64,000 nt of DNA, taken from positions 2,484,501 through 2,548,500 of the forward strand of contig NZ_CP076620.1 in NCBI RefSeq assembly GCF_020911725.1, in the 5' to 3' direction. Positions 44,010-52,399 of the stretch are shown in pieces; position 1 is the first letter of the stretch; each line of letters opens with the position of its first letter. Origin of the DNA: Clostridium cadaveris (GTDB taxonomy: Bacteria > Bacillota > Clostridia > Clostridiales > Clostridiaceae). The notes under the pieces were generated by a model that saw only the letters and a list, made by a program, of their open reading frames with translations, had not been told where the DNA came from and did not search any database. The translations under genes were made by a program, and so were the position numbers.

Positions 44010-45029
44010 TCATCTCTCTCCAAGTTTTAAATTAGGTTTTGCATTTAAATCTAATGATGCCACATTTCCTTTTAAAAATTCAAAGTATGCAGCACTAGCT
44101 ATCATAGCAGCATTGTCCGTGCACAATATAGGACTTGGGAATAATACATTAATATTTCTTTTATTTCCTTCCTCTATAAGTCTATATCTAAGCTTACTAT
44201 TTGATGCAACCCCTCCTGCAACAACGATTTTGTCAACATTTTTCTTTTTACAGGCTGTCATAACATTTTCAACTAAAACATCAACTACTGCTTTCTGAAA
44301 GGAAGCGGCTACATCAGCCCTATTTATAGTTTCTCCTTTCATGGATGCATTATTTATGTAATTTAATACTGCAGATTTTACTCCGCTGAATGAAAAGTCT
44401 AAAGTATCCTCATGAAAATTTGCTTTAGGAAACTTTATAGCATTTTCATTACCTTCTTTTGATATCTTATCAATCTTTGGTCCTCCTGGATACCCAAGAC
44501 CTATAGCTCTTGCTATCTTGTCATAAGCTTCTCCAGCTGCATCATCTCTAGTCTGACCTAAAACTTCAAACTTTCCGTAATCCTCCATATTTACTATAAA
44601 TGTATGACCTCCTGATACTACAAGGCACACAAATGGAGGTTGTAACTCTTTATGCTCAATAAAGTTTGCACTTATATGTCCTTCTATATGATTGACTCCT
44701 ATAAGAGGTTTATTTGTTGAATAAGATAATCCTTTAGCATATTGAAGCCCTACAAGAAGTGCTCCAACTAGTCCTGGTCCATATGTAACTCCTATAGCAT
44801 CTATATCATCTAAAGTCATCCCTGATTTTTCTAAAGCTTCTTCTACTACACTATTTACTACTTCTATATGTTTTCTTGAAGCTACTTCTGGAACAACTCC
44901 TCCAAATTTAGTATGTGTATCTATTTGAGAAGAAATAACATTAGATAAAAGTTCTCTTCCATTTCTAACTACCGCAGCCGCTGTTTCATCACAGCTTGAC
45001 TCTATGCCTAATATATTTATATCATTCAT
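44010..45029 (-). CDS. tsaD: tRNA N6-adenosine threonylcarbamoyltransferase TsaD
   Basis: 339 aa ASKHA-fold enzyme that transfers threonylcarbamoyl-AMP to A37 of ANN-decoding tRNAs, with TsaB/TsaE and TsaC. The metal ligands H114 and H118 are in GVNHIEGHI. The nucleotide-binding [13 protein letters not shown] and [11 protein letters not shown] motifs and the C-terminal [13 protein letters not shown] region are normal. ATG at 45029 with AAGGATGA upstream. Likely first gene of a unit with the hydrolase-fold protein (27-nt gap). TsaB and TsaE are not in the window. Confidence 0.96.
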   Translation of the reverse strand: MNDINILGIESSCDETAAAVVRNGRELLSNVISSQIDTHTKFGGVVPEVASRKHIEVVNSVVEEALEKSGMTLDDIDAIGVTYGPGLVGALLVGLQYAKGLSYSTNKPLIGVNHIEGHISANFIEHKELQPPFVCLVVSGGHTFIVNMEDYGKFEVLGQTRDDAAGEAYDKIARAIGLGYPGGPKIDKISKEGNENAIKFPKANFHEDTLDFSFSGVKSAVLNYINNASMKGETINRADVAASFQKAVVDVLVENVMTACKKKNVDKIVVAGGVASNSKLRYRLIEEGNKRNINVLFPSPILCTDNAAMIASAAYFEFLKGNVASLDLNAKPNLKLGER

Positions 45030-45231
45030 TAATTTATCATCCTTATCATTTAAATTATCTTCTTAAAGTATTATACTTTATGTATATTTTTTTATCAAAC
45101 CATATGTTATGAATTTAAGTTATTTGTAAGGATATCATTGACTTTTCTAAAACTTATATCTTATTTAATTTTTATAATATAAAATTTGCTTTCTTATCGC
45201 TGAACATATATTCGCATGAGAATTTTTATGC

Positions 45232-45237
45232 TATAAT
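45232..45237 (+). promoter_or_regulatory. Extended -10 promoter element of the RusA-like gene
   Basis: TATGCTATAAT carries TG one base before a perfect TATAAT, about 45 nt upstream of the ATG. No good -35 is seen, as is allowed for extended -10 promoters. Confidence 0.5.
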
Positions 45238-45283
45238 ATTATATATGCCCCATGGCAAATATTTTAATTAGGAGATTACTTAT

Positions 45284-45910
45284 ATGAGTAAAAATTACGC
45301 AAAAGTTATAGTCAAAGGCTCTCCTATTTCTAAATCCAATTTTAAACTTTTTAATATGCAAGGACGTGCAATTCTTCCTTTTAGCTCTGGAAAATATCAT
45401 GACAGATATGCTCTTTATGAAGAGGAAATTGCATTAAATGCAAGACTTCAAAACCCCAATTTAGTTTTAGATGAAGCTCTTATAGCAGTATTAAAAGTTT
45501 ATTATAAAAGTTCAAAGCGCCATCCTGACACTAACAATATAACGAAAAGCATATTTGATGGTATAGAGAAAAGTGGTCTTATAATAAATGACGCTCAAAT
45601 AAGGAGAATAATAATAGAGGAATTTTACGATAAAGAAAACCCAAGATTCGAATTAGAACTGTATGGTGAAAGTAGCTTTTACATGGAGTACTCAATAAAG
45701 GAACGAAGTGAACCTGTAGAAAAGCTTCATTACGCTCCACCACCTAATCGTTCCAAAAGTGTAGCCGATATAAAAACCAAGGAAGAGGACAATCTTTCTA
45801 GCGGAGAACTCTGTTCCATCTGTGGGAAGCCATTAACTTCATCAAATAAAGTTTCTGCAAATAAGGGACAGACATTACTATGCAAGGACTGCTTAAAAAA
45901 ACTCTTTTAA
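45284..45910 (+). CDS. RusA-family endodeoxyribonuclease-like protein with C-terminal zinc ribbon
   Basis: 208 aa. The RusA core (about 8-125) has KSSKRHPDTNNITKSIFDGIEKSGLIINDAQI, matching the conserved Asp-rich resolvase motif. A linker and a short zinc-ribbon-like tail follow (CSICGK...CKDCLKKLF). RusA members resolve Holliday junctions and are usually phage-borne; here the neighbours are core genes. The added zinc ribbon may aid DNA or protein contacts (inference). AGGAGATT precedes the ATG. It ends in a terminator shared with the convergent gene. Confidence 0.83.
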   Translation: MSKNYAKVIVKGSPISKSNFKLFNMQGRAILPFSSGKYHDRYALYEEEIALNARLQNPNLVLDEALIAVLKVYYKSSKRHPDTNNITKSIFDGIEKSGLIINDAQIRRIIIEEFYDKENPRFELELYGESSFYMEYSIKERSEPVEKLHYAPPPNRSKSVADIKTKEEDNLSSGELCSICGKPLTSSNKVSANKGQTLLCKDCLKKLF

Positions 45911-45927
45911 GACAGTCCTTTTTTTTC
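45884..45927. terminator. Bidirectional terminator between the RusA-like and J-like genes
   Basis: AAGGACTG/CAGTCCTT plus inner TTAAAA/TTTTAA pairing and T-runs. It overlaps the stop codons of both convergent genes. Confidence 0.85.
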
Positions 45928-46701
45928 TTTCAATTTTTTCTCTAAATTTTTTAATTCTTCTTCTAAAAACTTAATCTCCTTCTCAAGAGCTATATTATTT
46001 TCATATATGTTCATAGCAACTTCACTTCTCCACTTATCATCTAGGATTTCATCCTTTAAAACAAATGGAAAAGAACTCTTTAATTTTCTTATATTATTTT
46101 TTAATTGATTTTTATAATCTTCTATGTTGGTAGTTTCCCACTTATCTTCTGAATAGCTAAAATCTTTTCCCAGGAAATATATCTTTTCTAAAGCTTCTAG
46201 ATTAAATTCCATATATGCTTTAGATATTTCTTTCCACAACTTAGTTTTATCTTTCCTAATTATAGGATGATAATAAAATATTAGTTTTTTATATATTTCT
46301 CTGACTTTTTCTTCATCTATAAGCCCTTTTAAATTTATGTTTCTATAATTTATCACACTATCTAAGGCATTCTCATATTCATTTAATTTCCCATTAAACT
46401 CGTAATACCTATTTTTAACCTCTAGCCTTCTATAGTCTTCTAATATATCTTTGCATAGTTCATCACTTATACTGTCTATATTTTCTTTAAGTTTCAAGAT
46501 ATCTGATATGAGTTTACAATTACAATAGATTTCCTTTCCTATTGAATCGGCATATACCTTCCAAATATATGGCATCTCAATAAGCTTTAAATAATCATAT
46601 TCTTCTATTATATCTACAAGTTCTATTATATAATCTTTAATTTTCTCATCTTCAGTATTGATGTTATAATATAGATTATTAATGTATATACCTCCTCTCA
46701 T
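45907..46701 (-). CDS. J-domain-like / coiled-coil protein, unknown function
   Basis: 264 aa, charged and helical. Residues about 130-175 (VREIYKKLIFYYHPIIRKDKTKLWKEISKAYMEFN) resemble helices II-III of a DnaJ domain with HPI in place of HPD. The C-terminal 30 residues are a coiled coil (LEKEIKFLEEELKNLEKKLKEKK). The start is uncertain. ATG 46701 has no ribosome site, while GAGGAGG lies within the first codons and points to an ATT codon at 46683 seven bases later. The 45-nt gap to the divergent SGNH gene is short. No signal peptide. Confidence 0.7.
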   Translation of the reverse strand: MRGGIYINNLYYNINTEDEKIKDYIIELVDIIEEYDYLKLIEMPYIWKVYADSIGKEIYCNCKLISDILKLKENIDSISDELCKDILEDYRRLEVKNRYYEFNGKLNEYENALDSVINYRNINLKGLIDEEKVREIYKKLIFYYHPIIRKDKTKLWKEISKAYMEFNLEALEKIYFLGKDFSYSEDKWETTNIEDYKNQLKNNIRKLKSSFPFVLKDEILDDKWRSEVAMNIYENNIALEKEIKFLEEELKNLEKKLKEKKGLS

Positions 46702-46746
46702 AGTTGTGGGGTCTATGTAATATATATATTTTCAAAGGAGAACAAT

Positions 46747-47328
46747 ATGAATAAAATAACGTGCATAGGAGACAGCTTAACTTTTGGTTATGGAGTTTCT
46801 AAAGATAAAAAATGGATAGATATTTTGGCAAAGGAACTTCCTCAATATGAAGTTTTAAATAAAGGTGTAAATGGTGATACTACCAGCGGTTTACTTTCAA
46901 GATTTTATCAAGATGTAATTTTAAATAAACCTGAAAAGACTATAATAACTATAGGATCTAATGATTTTTTAACAGGTAGAACTGTAGACTCTGCCTTTGA
47001 AAATTTAAAGCTTTTAATAAAGGAATCAAAAGAAAATGCTATAGGTACTTTTATTGGAATTGAGCCTCTTATTTGTGCAGACCTTGCAAAAGAATATTGG
47101 TGTTCTTATCTTGACTACAGTATTATAAATTCAAAAATAAGCTTATATAGATACAAAATATTGAATTATTGCAAAGAAAAAAGCATAGACTGCATAGATT
47201 TTTATGATTTATTTGAAAATCTGAATTCTAAATTAGAAAATCATGATATGTTTTTAGACGGATTGCATCCAAAAGAAGAAATACATAAAATTATGGCAAA
47301 GGAAGTTATAAAAATAATTAATAGATAA
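46747..47328 (+). CDS. SGNH/GDSL-family hydrolase
   Basis: 193 aa. All four blocks are visible: I with GDSLTFGYG (Ser10), II with NKGVNGDT, III with ITIGSNDFLTG and V with LDGLHPKEEIH (Asp and His). No signal peptide, so it is cytosolic. By family an esterase or lysophospholipase-type enzyme, like TesA; the true substrate is unknown. AAAGGAG precedes the ATG. It is divergent from the J-like gene. Confidence 0.9.
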   Translation: MNKITCIGDSLTFGYGVSKDKKWIDILAKELPQYEVLNKGVNGDTTSGLLSRFYQDVILNKPEKTIITIGSNDFLTGRTVDSAFENLKLLIKESKENAIGTFIGIEPLICADLAKEYWCSYLDYSIINSKISLYRYKILNYCKEKSIDCIDFYDLFENLNSKLENHDMFLDGLHPKEEIHKIMAKEVIKIINR

Positions 47329-47423
47329 GAGTGAAGAATAAAAAATTTCGTGTCTTAGGAACGGTTCAGTGTTAAAGTTTAGTGAATACTAAATAAAATT
47401 AGTTAAGATTTGTAATTATATAT

Positions 47424-47467
47424 AGGGCAGTGGATATTTAGAATCTACCTAAACATCCCTGCCCTTT
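47424..47467. terminator. Bidirectional hairpin between the SGNH and DUF1667 genes
   Basis: AGGGCAG-TGGATATTTAG pairs with CTAAACATCC-CTGCCCT around a 7-nt loop; plus-strand TTTCT follows. Confidence 0.75.
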
Positions 47468-47509
47468 CTATCTGTATATTATCTTTACTTATAATTTTTA
47501 ATCTTAATC

Positions 47510-47878
47510 TTAATTTTTTGCTTCTATAGATCTTGTAGAAATAATGTTTATTCCTGTTCCCGCTACATTTTCAACCACTACTTCTCCAACTTTTATTGGT
47601 GCCTTTATTGTACATCCTTTTAGTGAACGTACAACATCAAATATTTTTCCCTTTGGTATATCTGCTTCTGTCTTTACTGGAACCATATCTACAGTTCCAC
47701 CATCTACTTTTAAGGTAGAAGTAACTACTCTTGTAGGATTTGAAACTTCTTTTTTAGCATAATTCTCACCAATTTTGCATGTGTTTCCTGATACAGAAAC
47801 TGCTTCTCCATCCTTAATTTCAACCTTTAAATTGCAGCCCATTGGGCATCCTATACAAATCAATTCTCTAACTTCCAT
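47510..47878 (-). CDS. DUF1667 protein of the G3P dehydrogenase-like module
   Basis: 122 aa with a Cys-rich N-terminus, CIGCPMGCNLKVEIKDG, the hallmark of DUF1667, and a later NTCKIG. The Cys set suggests an Fe-S cluster or a metal (inference). It is placed 4 nt after an FAD/NAD-linked reductase and next to a GlpA-like enzyme, an association common in Firmicutes and Thermotogae. It is taken to be the third subunit of an anaerobic glycerol-3-phosphate-type dehydrogenase. AAGGAG lies over the stop of the previous gene. Confidence 0.88.
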   Translation of the reverse strand: MEVRELICIGCPMGCNLKVEIKDGEAVSVSGNTCKIGENYAKKEVSNPTRVVTSTLKVDGGTVDMVPVKTEADIPKGKIFDVVRSLKGCTIKAPIKVGEVVVENVAGTGINIISTRSIEAKN

Positions 47879-47882
47879 GTGG

Positions 47883-49145
47883 CTACTCTCCTTCCACCTT
47901 TATAGTTATTTCCTTGCAGTTTGGATATTTATCAAACATTGCTTTTGTAAGTCTAACTGTTTCCATTTCACCTGGAGCTAGAACTCTCTTTTTCATATGA
48001 AGTTCTCTGCTTCCATCAAAGTACACAGATATATATTTATTCTTGAATACATCTCCTACTCTAAATCTAACTTCTAATTTATCCTTTATATTGTCTGCAT
48101 ATACTGTCTTTGGAACTGTATATCTTACACCTTCTGTAGCTATCATATCTATAGGCTTATCGCTTCTCTTCATTTCACCTTTAACAAATTTTGCTGCATT
48201 CATTCCTGCAGTGTAGCTTTCAAGTGTTACATAGTCAACTAAATCATGCACATGAAGAACATTTCCACATGCAAATATTCCATCTACATTTGTCTCCATC
48301 ATATCATTAACTTCTGGTCCTGAGGTAACCTTAGATAACTTAACGTCTGCTTTAGCTGATAATACGTTATCTGGTATAAGTCCTACTGAAAGAAGCAAAG
48401 TATCACAAGGAATATATTCCTCAGTACCTTCTATTACTCTTCTATTCTCATCAACTTTTGCAATAGTCACTCCTTCAAGTCTCTCTTTTCCTCTTATCTC
48501 AGTCACTGTATGAGAAAGTTTTAGAGGAATATCAAAGTCATTTAAGCATTGCACTATATTACGTTTTAAACCGCCTGAGTATGGTAAAAGCTCTACTACA
48601 GCCTTAACGTTAGCACCTTCTAGTGTCATTCTTCTAGCCATTATAAGTCCTATATCTCCAGAACCGAGTATAACAACTTCTTTACCTGGCATATAGCCTT
48701 CTATATTTACAAATCTTTGAGCTGTACCAGCAGTATAAACACCAGCACATCTTGCCCCTGGTATATTTATAGCTCCTCTTGGCCTTTCTCTACATCCCAT
48801 AGCAAGTACTATAGCCTTAGCCTTTATTTCAATAATTCCCTCTTCGCCATTTGCAGCTGTTATCACTTTATCTTTGTTAAGGTCTATTACTGTTGTATTA
48901 ACCTTGTATACTATATTAAGTTTTTCTATTTCTTCAAAGAATCTCTCAGCATATTCAGGTCCTGTAAGCTCCTCTTTAAAAGTGTGAAGTCCAAAACCAT
49001 TGTGTATACATTGATTTAGTATTCCACCTAAACTGTCATCCTTCTCTAGAACTATTATACTGTCTATTCCTTCTTTCTTAGCAGCTATTGCTGCTGCCAT
49101 GCCTGCTGGTCCTCCACCTATTATGGCAATATCAAATTCCTTCAT
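47883..49145 (-). CDS. FAD/NAD(P)-dependent pyridine nucleotide-disulfide-type oxidoreductase
   Basis: 420 aa. The N-terminal FAD Rossmann motif is IAIIGGGPAGMAAAIAAKK, and an NAD-binding GSGDIGLIMARR lies in the middle (about 170-182). Also seen is an FAD-contacting VDGIFACGNVLHVHD. It has no redox-active CxxC of lipoamide type and no BFD cluster. In this module it probably passes electrons between the GlpA-like protein (49163-50599) and NAD(P) or the DUF1667 partner. GGAGGGAG precedes the ATG, 17 nt after the upstream gene. Confidence 0.9.
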   Translation of the reverse strand: MKEFDIAIIGGGPAGMAAAIAAKKEGIDSIIVLEKDDSLGGILNQCIHNGFGLHTFKEELTGPEYAERFFEEIEKLNIVYKVNTTVIDLNKDKVITAANGEEGIIEIKAKAIVLAMGCRERPRGAINIPGARCAGVYTAGTAQRFVNIEGYMPGKEVVILGSGDIGLIMARRMTLEGANVKAVVELLPYSGGLKRNIVQCLNDFDIPLKLSHTVTEIRGKERLEGVTIAKVDENRRVIEGTEEYIPCDTLLLSVGLIPDNVLSAKADVKLSKVTSGPEVNDMMETNVDGIFACGNVLHVHDLVDYVTLESYTAGMNAAKFVKGEMKRSDKPIDMIATEGVRYTVPKTVYADNIKDKLEVRFRVGDVFKNKYISVYFDGSRELHMKKRVLAPGEMETVRLTKAMFDKYPNCKEITIKVEGE

Positions 49146-49162
49146 TGAACTCCCTCCACTAA

Positions 49163-50599
49163 TTATAGATTCTCTTTATTCTCACCAATTAATATATTAG
49201 AATTGTCTGCACCTTTTTTAACCTCTGTCTTCGCTATATTAAGCTCTCTAGCTAATATATTAAGTATAGAAGAGCTGCAATAACCACCTTGACATCCGCC
49301 CATCATAGTTCTAGTTCTCTTCTTCACTCCATCTAGAGTTGTTGCTCCTAGAGGTCTATGAATTGCATCCATTATCTCTCCCTCTGTTACACATTCGCAC
49401 CTACAAATTATTGTACCATATTTAGGGTTAGTTTTTATAAGAGCTTTTCTCTCTTCTAAAGACATTTCTCTAAATCTTGGTATTGCCTTAGTTACTGGAT
49501 TGAAGTTTTCATTATTTTCTGGGTTTAATTTTTCTACGACTATATCTTTAATCATTTCTGCTATAGCTGGAGCACTAGATAATCCTGGTGATTCAATGCC
49601 AGCTGCATTTATAAAGTTTTTAGCATCCTCTCTTTCACCTATTACAAAGTCACCTTCTACATTACGTGCTCTAAGTCCTGAGAATGATGTTATTATATGA
49701 CCTAGTGGAAGTGGATTCATAGTAAGCTTAGCTTTTTCTAGAACAAAGTCTAAACCCTCTTTAGTAGTAGTTAAATCATCCTTATCATCTATATCCTCAG
49801 CATTAGGTCCTATAAGAAGATTTCCATCTATAGTTGGAGTTATAAGAACTCCTTTTCCAAGTTTAGTTGGTAGTTGAAATACTGTCTTCGAAACAAGGTT
49901 TCCTACGGTATTATCGCATAAACAATACTCACCTTTTCTTGGAATAATCTTCATCTTATGCTCACTTACCATATTGTTTATCTCATCAGCATATACTCCT
50001 GCTGCATTTATTACAACTTTAGCTTCAAAATCTCCTTTATCAGTCTTTACACTATAATGTCCATCCTTTTTCTCTATATTCTTAACTTTTGTTTCTAATT
50101 TGAACTCTACACCATTTTCTGAAGCATTTTCAGCTAATGATATAGCAAAGCTATATGGACATATTATGCCGCCTGTTGGTGCATATAATGCACCTTGTGC
50201 ACCTTCAGATATATTAGGCTCCATCTCTAAAAGTTCTTCTCTTGTCAATATTCTTATTCCTGGAACACCGTTCATTTCTCCTTGAACTTTTAGCTTTTCC
50301 AATTCAGATATATCGTTTTTGTCAAAACATATTACTAAAGAGCCATTTCTCTTAAATGGGAAATCTAATTCCTCCTTAAGTTTATCAAACATAGCATTTC
50401 CTCTAGCATTTAATCTACCTTTTAATGTATGAGGCTTTGCATCATATCCTGCGTGAATTATTGCACTGTTAGCCTTTGTTGTTCCATCTGATACATCATT
50501 GTTTTTTTCAAGTACGCAGGTCTTCAAGTTATATCTGCTCATCTCTCTAGCCACCGCTGACCCTATAACCCCAGCTCCTATAATGATAACGTCGAACAT
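49163..50599 (-). CDS. GlpA-like FAD-dependent oxidoreductase with BFD [2Fe-2S] domain
   Basis: 478 aa. The DAO fold begins with DVIIIGAGVIGSAVAREMSRY. The C-terminal BFD-like domain holds four Cys in CRCECVTEGEI and MGGCQGGYC. This is the layout of anaerobic glycerol-3-phosphate dehydrogenase GlpA and of GlpO/LhgO relatives, so G3P oxidation is likely but L-2-hydroxyacids are possible. The ATG at 50599 is seven bases after GGGAGGG; the earlier ATG at 50614 precedes that site. First gene of a three-gene operon; no glpK, glpF or glpP is in view. Confidence 0.9.
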   Translation of the reverse strand: MFDVIIIGAGVIGSAVAREMSRYNLKTCVLEKNNDVSDGTTKANSAIIHAGYDAKPHTLKGRLNARGNAMFDKLKEELDFPFKRNGSLVICFDKNDISELEKLKVQGEMNGVPGIRILTREELLEMEPNISEGAQGALYAPTGGIICPYSFAISLAENASENGVEFKLETKVKNIEKKDGHYSVKTDKGDFEAKVVINAAGVYADEINNMVSEHKMKIIPRKGEYCLCDNTVGNLVSKTVFQLPTKLGKGVLITPTIDGNLLIGPNAEDIDDKDDLTTTKEGLDFVLEKAKLTMNPLPLGHIITSFSGLRARNVEGDFVIGEREDAKNFINAAGIESPGLSSAPAIAEMIKDIVVEKLNPENNENFNPVTKAIPRFREMSLEERKALIKTNPKYGTIICRCECVTEGEIMDAIHRPLGATTLDGVKKRTRTMMGGCQGGYCSSSILNILARELNIAKTEVKKGADNSNILIGENKENL

Positions 50600-50656
50600 A
50601 TAAAACCCTCCCATATTTTAAATTAATTTATGCTTTTTCATGAAATATTTTAAAAA

Positions 50657-50709
50657 AAGAGAACCAAAATAAACCATGGTACTGCCCATGACTTATTTTG
50701 GTTCTCTTA
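50657..50709 (-). terminator. Terminator after the YD-like protein gene
   Basis: AAGAGAACCAAAATAA/TTATTTTGGTTCTCTT plus an inner CATGG/CCATG; CTTTTTTTAAAA follows on the minus strand. It separates that gene from the oxidoreductase operon. Confidence 0.85.
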
Positions 50710-50794
50710 TATCTCTACCAAAACATATTTAGTTTAATATCATTCTATCACATATATTGCTAAAACTCAATGCATTTATGGGTATTTAGTTAAA

Positions 50795-51625
50795 TTATTC
50801 ATAAATGTATTCATTAGAATAAAGAACTTGTCCATATTTTAAAAAGTTTACATTTTGAATCTGTCCTTTATCTCTATAGAAACATTGAAGAGTCATATCG
50901 TTTAATTCACTTTCGGTGTCACTTCTACATGCCATTCCAATAAACTCTTCTTCACTCATAAGCTCTTTAAATCCTATAGTAAATTCTTTTGTAGATTCTG
51001 AATCTTTTAGAGTCCTATTGTTTAACGTAAATATCAATATATCTTTAAATCCATATACTATATCACCTATATAGTTATCAGCTTCATCATAATAATTCAT
51101 AGTCAAAACATTGTTGTCCATATCAAAAACACAGTTTTCCTTTAACTTTTGTCCCCATACATCATATACTCTGTCTCCACTTTCACTATAGATGATTTCC
51201 CTCTTTGAAATCATCTCACTTGATTCAGCTATAAAGCAAAACTCTTCTTTAACTATCCTATTGCTTCTATCTACTACTGACAATTTTGAAAATTCTATAT
51301 CATTATTTTTGCTTACAGATAATACAGATTTTATATTGTAACTATCATCGTACTGTATATCGTTAATATACTTTATAGTCCCTTCCCCATCTTTTATTAC
51401 CACTTTTTTGAGAAAACCTTCATTGTCATATCTATATTCCTTTATGCTAGTTACTTTTTTCTTTGCATTCCTACATATCTCTTTTATTTCACTTTTAGCG
51501 AATTTTCTCTCATGAATTTCTATTACGGATTTATTCCTATCATAAGTTAGCTTTTTGATCCATCTATCTTTCCAATTATCTTTTTTCTTTATTTCCATAA
51601 GAAATATAAGCAGCTTATCAAGCAC
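50795..51625 (-). CDS. YD/Rhs-repeat-like protein, unknown function
   Basis: 276 aa, mostly beta-rich. Repeated units such as EYRYDNEGFLKKVV, IQYDDSYNIKSVLSV and VFDMDNNVLTMNYYDEADN resemble YD/Rhs-type strand pairs but are short and cytosolic-looking; there is no signal peptide. Not a full Rhs toxin: there is no core shell or toxin tip. The start is a GTG at 51625 behind AGGGGGTG. Function not known. Confidence 0.7.
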   Translation of the reverse strand: MLDKLLIFLMEIKKKDNWKDRWIKKLTYDRNKSVIEIHERKFAKSEIKEICRNAKKKVTSIKEYRYDNEGFLKKVVIKDGEGTIKYINDIQYDDSYNIKSVLSVSKNNDIEFSKLSVVDRSNRIVKEEFCFIAESSEMISKREIIYSESGDRVYDVWGQKLKENCVFDMDNNVLTMNYYDEADNYIGDIVYGFKDILIFTLNNRTLKDSESTKEFTIGFKELMSEEEFIGMACRSDTESELNDMTLQCFYRDKGQIQNVNFLKYGQVLYSNEYIYE

Positions 51626-51867
51626 TGCGCCACCCCCTAAAGTTTTTTATGTTAATCATAATATTAATTACAATTTTTTCTATATCCCTTATTATTATTT
51701 TATACTTCATCAATATATTTGATAACCTCTAATTTAGTAAAATTTCTTTTAACATATTTTAAATTCTAAAATTAAACTTATAATTTTGAGTAAATTTATA
51801 TATTGATGTCATAGTATCAATAGTATAATATTATAATAAGATAATTAAAAATGCGAGGTAATTTTAT

Positions 51868-52350
51868 ATGAATAAAAATAATTATTGGATGGGCATAATT
51901 TTAATACTTTTAGGCTTGTACCTTCTAATGGACAGAGTACTTCATTTCGAAATCTTAGATATGGGAACTATAATATTTTTAGGAATCGGATTATTTTTTG
52001 AAGTAAGGTATTTTAAGTCTAAATCTGGAAATGAAAATTTAGTCATAGGCGGTTTATTTCTAACTATGGGAGTTCTCAGACTTTTAAGTGACTTTCCTAT
52101 ACTTTGGTCTCTAGGTCTCTCAAGTATAAGAGATATCCCCCTTGGAATATCAGTCGGACTTTTCCAACTATACATTTTTTCTAATAAGGATTCACGTGTT
52201 TTAATAGGAGCTTTAGCTCTTATGATATTTTCAATTTTTCCTCTTTTAAAATTCTATTTTACATGGATTAGCAGCGAATTTTTATTTCCGATACTTCTTA
52301 TAGTATTTGGAGTTCTATTTCTTATAAATGCTCTTAGAAAAGATTCTTAG
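51868..52350 (+). CDS. Small multi-pass membrane protein (LiaF/DUF5668-like)
   Basis: 160 aa with five or more hydrophobic segments and almost no soluble part. The N-terminal MGIILILLGLYLLMDR pattern is like the LiaF/DUF5668 transmembrane module. There is no C-terminal LiaF beta domain. GCGAGGTA precedes the ATG. Monocistronic; it shares a terminator with fbp. Function unknown. Confidence 0.78.
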   Translation: MNKNNYWMGIILILLGLYLLMDRVLHFEILDMGTIIFLGIGLFFEVRYFKSKSGNENLVIGGLFLTMGVLRLLSDFPILWSLGLSSIRDIPLGISVGLFQLYIFSNKDSRVLIGALALMIFSIFPLLKFYFTWISSEFLFPILLIVFGVLFLINALRKDS

Positions 52351-52356
52351 TGAAAC

Positions 52357-52394
52357 AAAGGTATGAATTTCCTAGTAGATATTCATACCTTTTT
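52357..52394. terminator. Bidirectional terminator between the membrane protein gene and fbp
   Basis: AAAGGTATGAAT/ATTCATACCTTT stem with TTTTATTTT after it, between convergent genes. Confidence 0.85.
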
Positions 52395-52399
52395 ATTTT

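Noticed and set aside
50795-51625. Rhs-type polymorphic toxin
   Set aside because: Only short YD-like units, no secretion signal, no RHS core and no toxin tip or immunity gene next to it.
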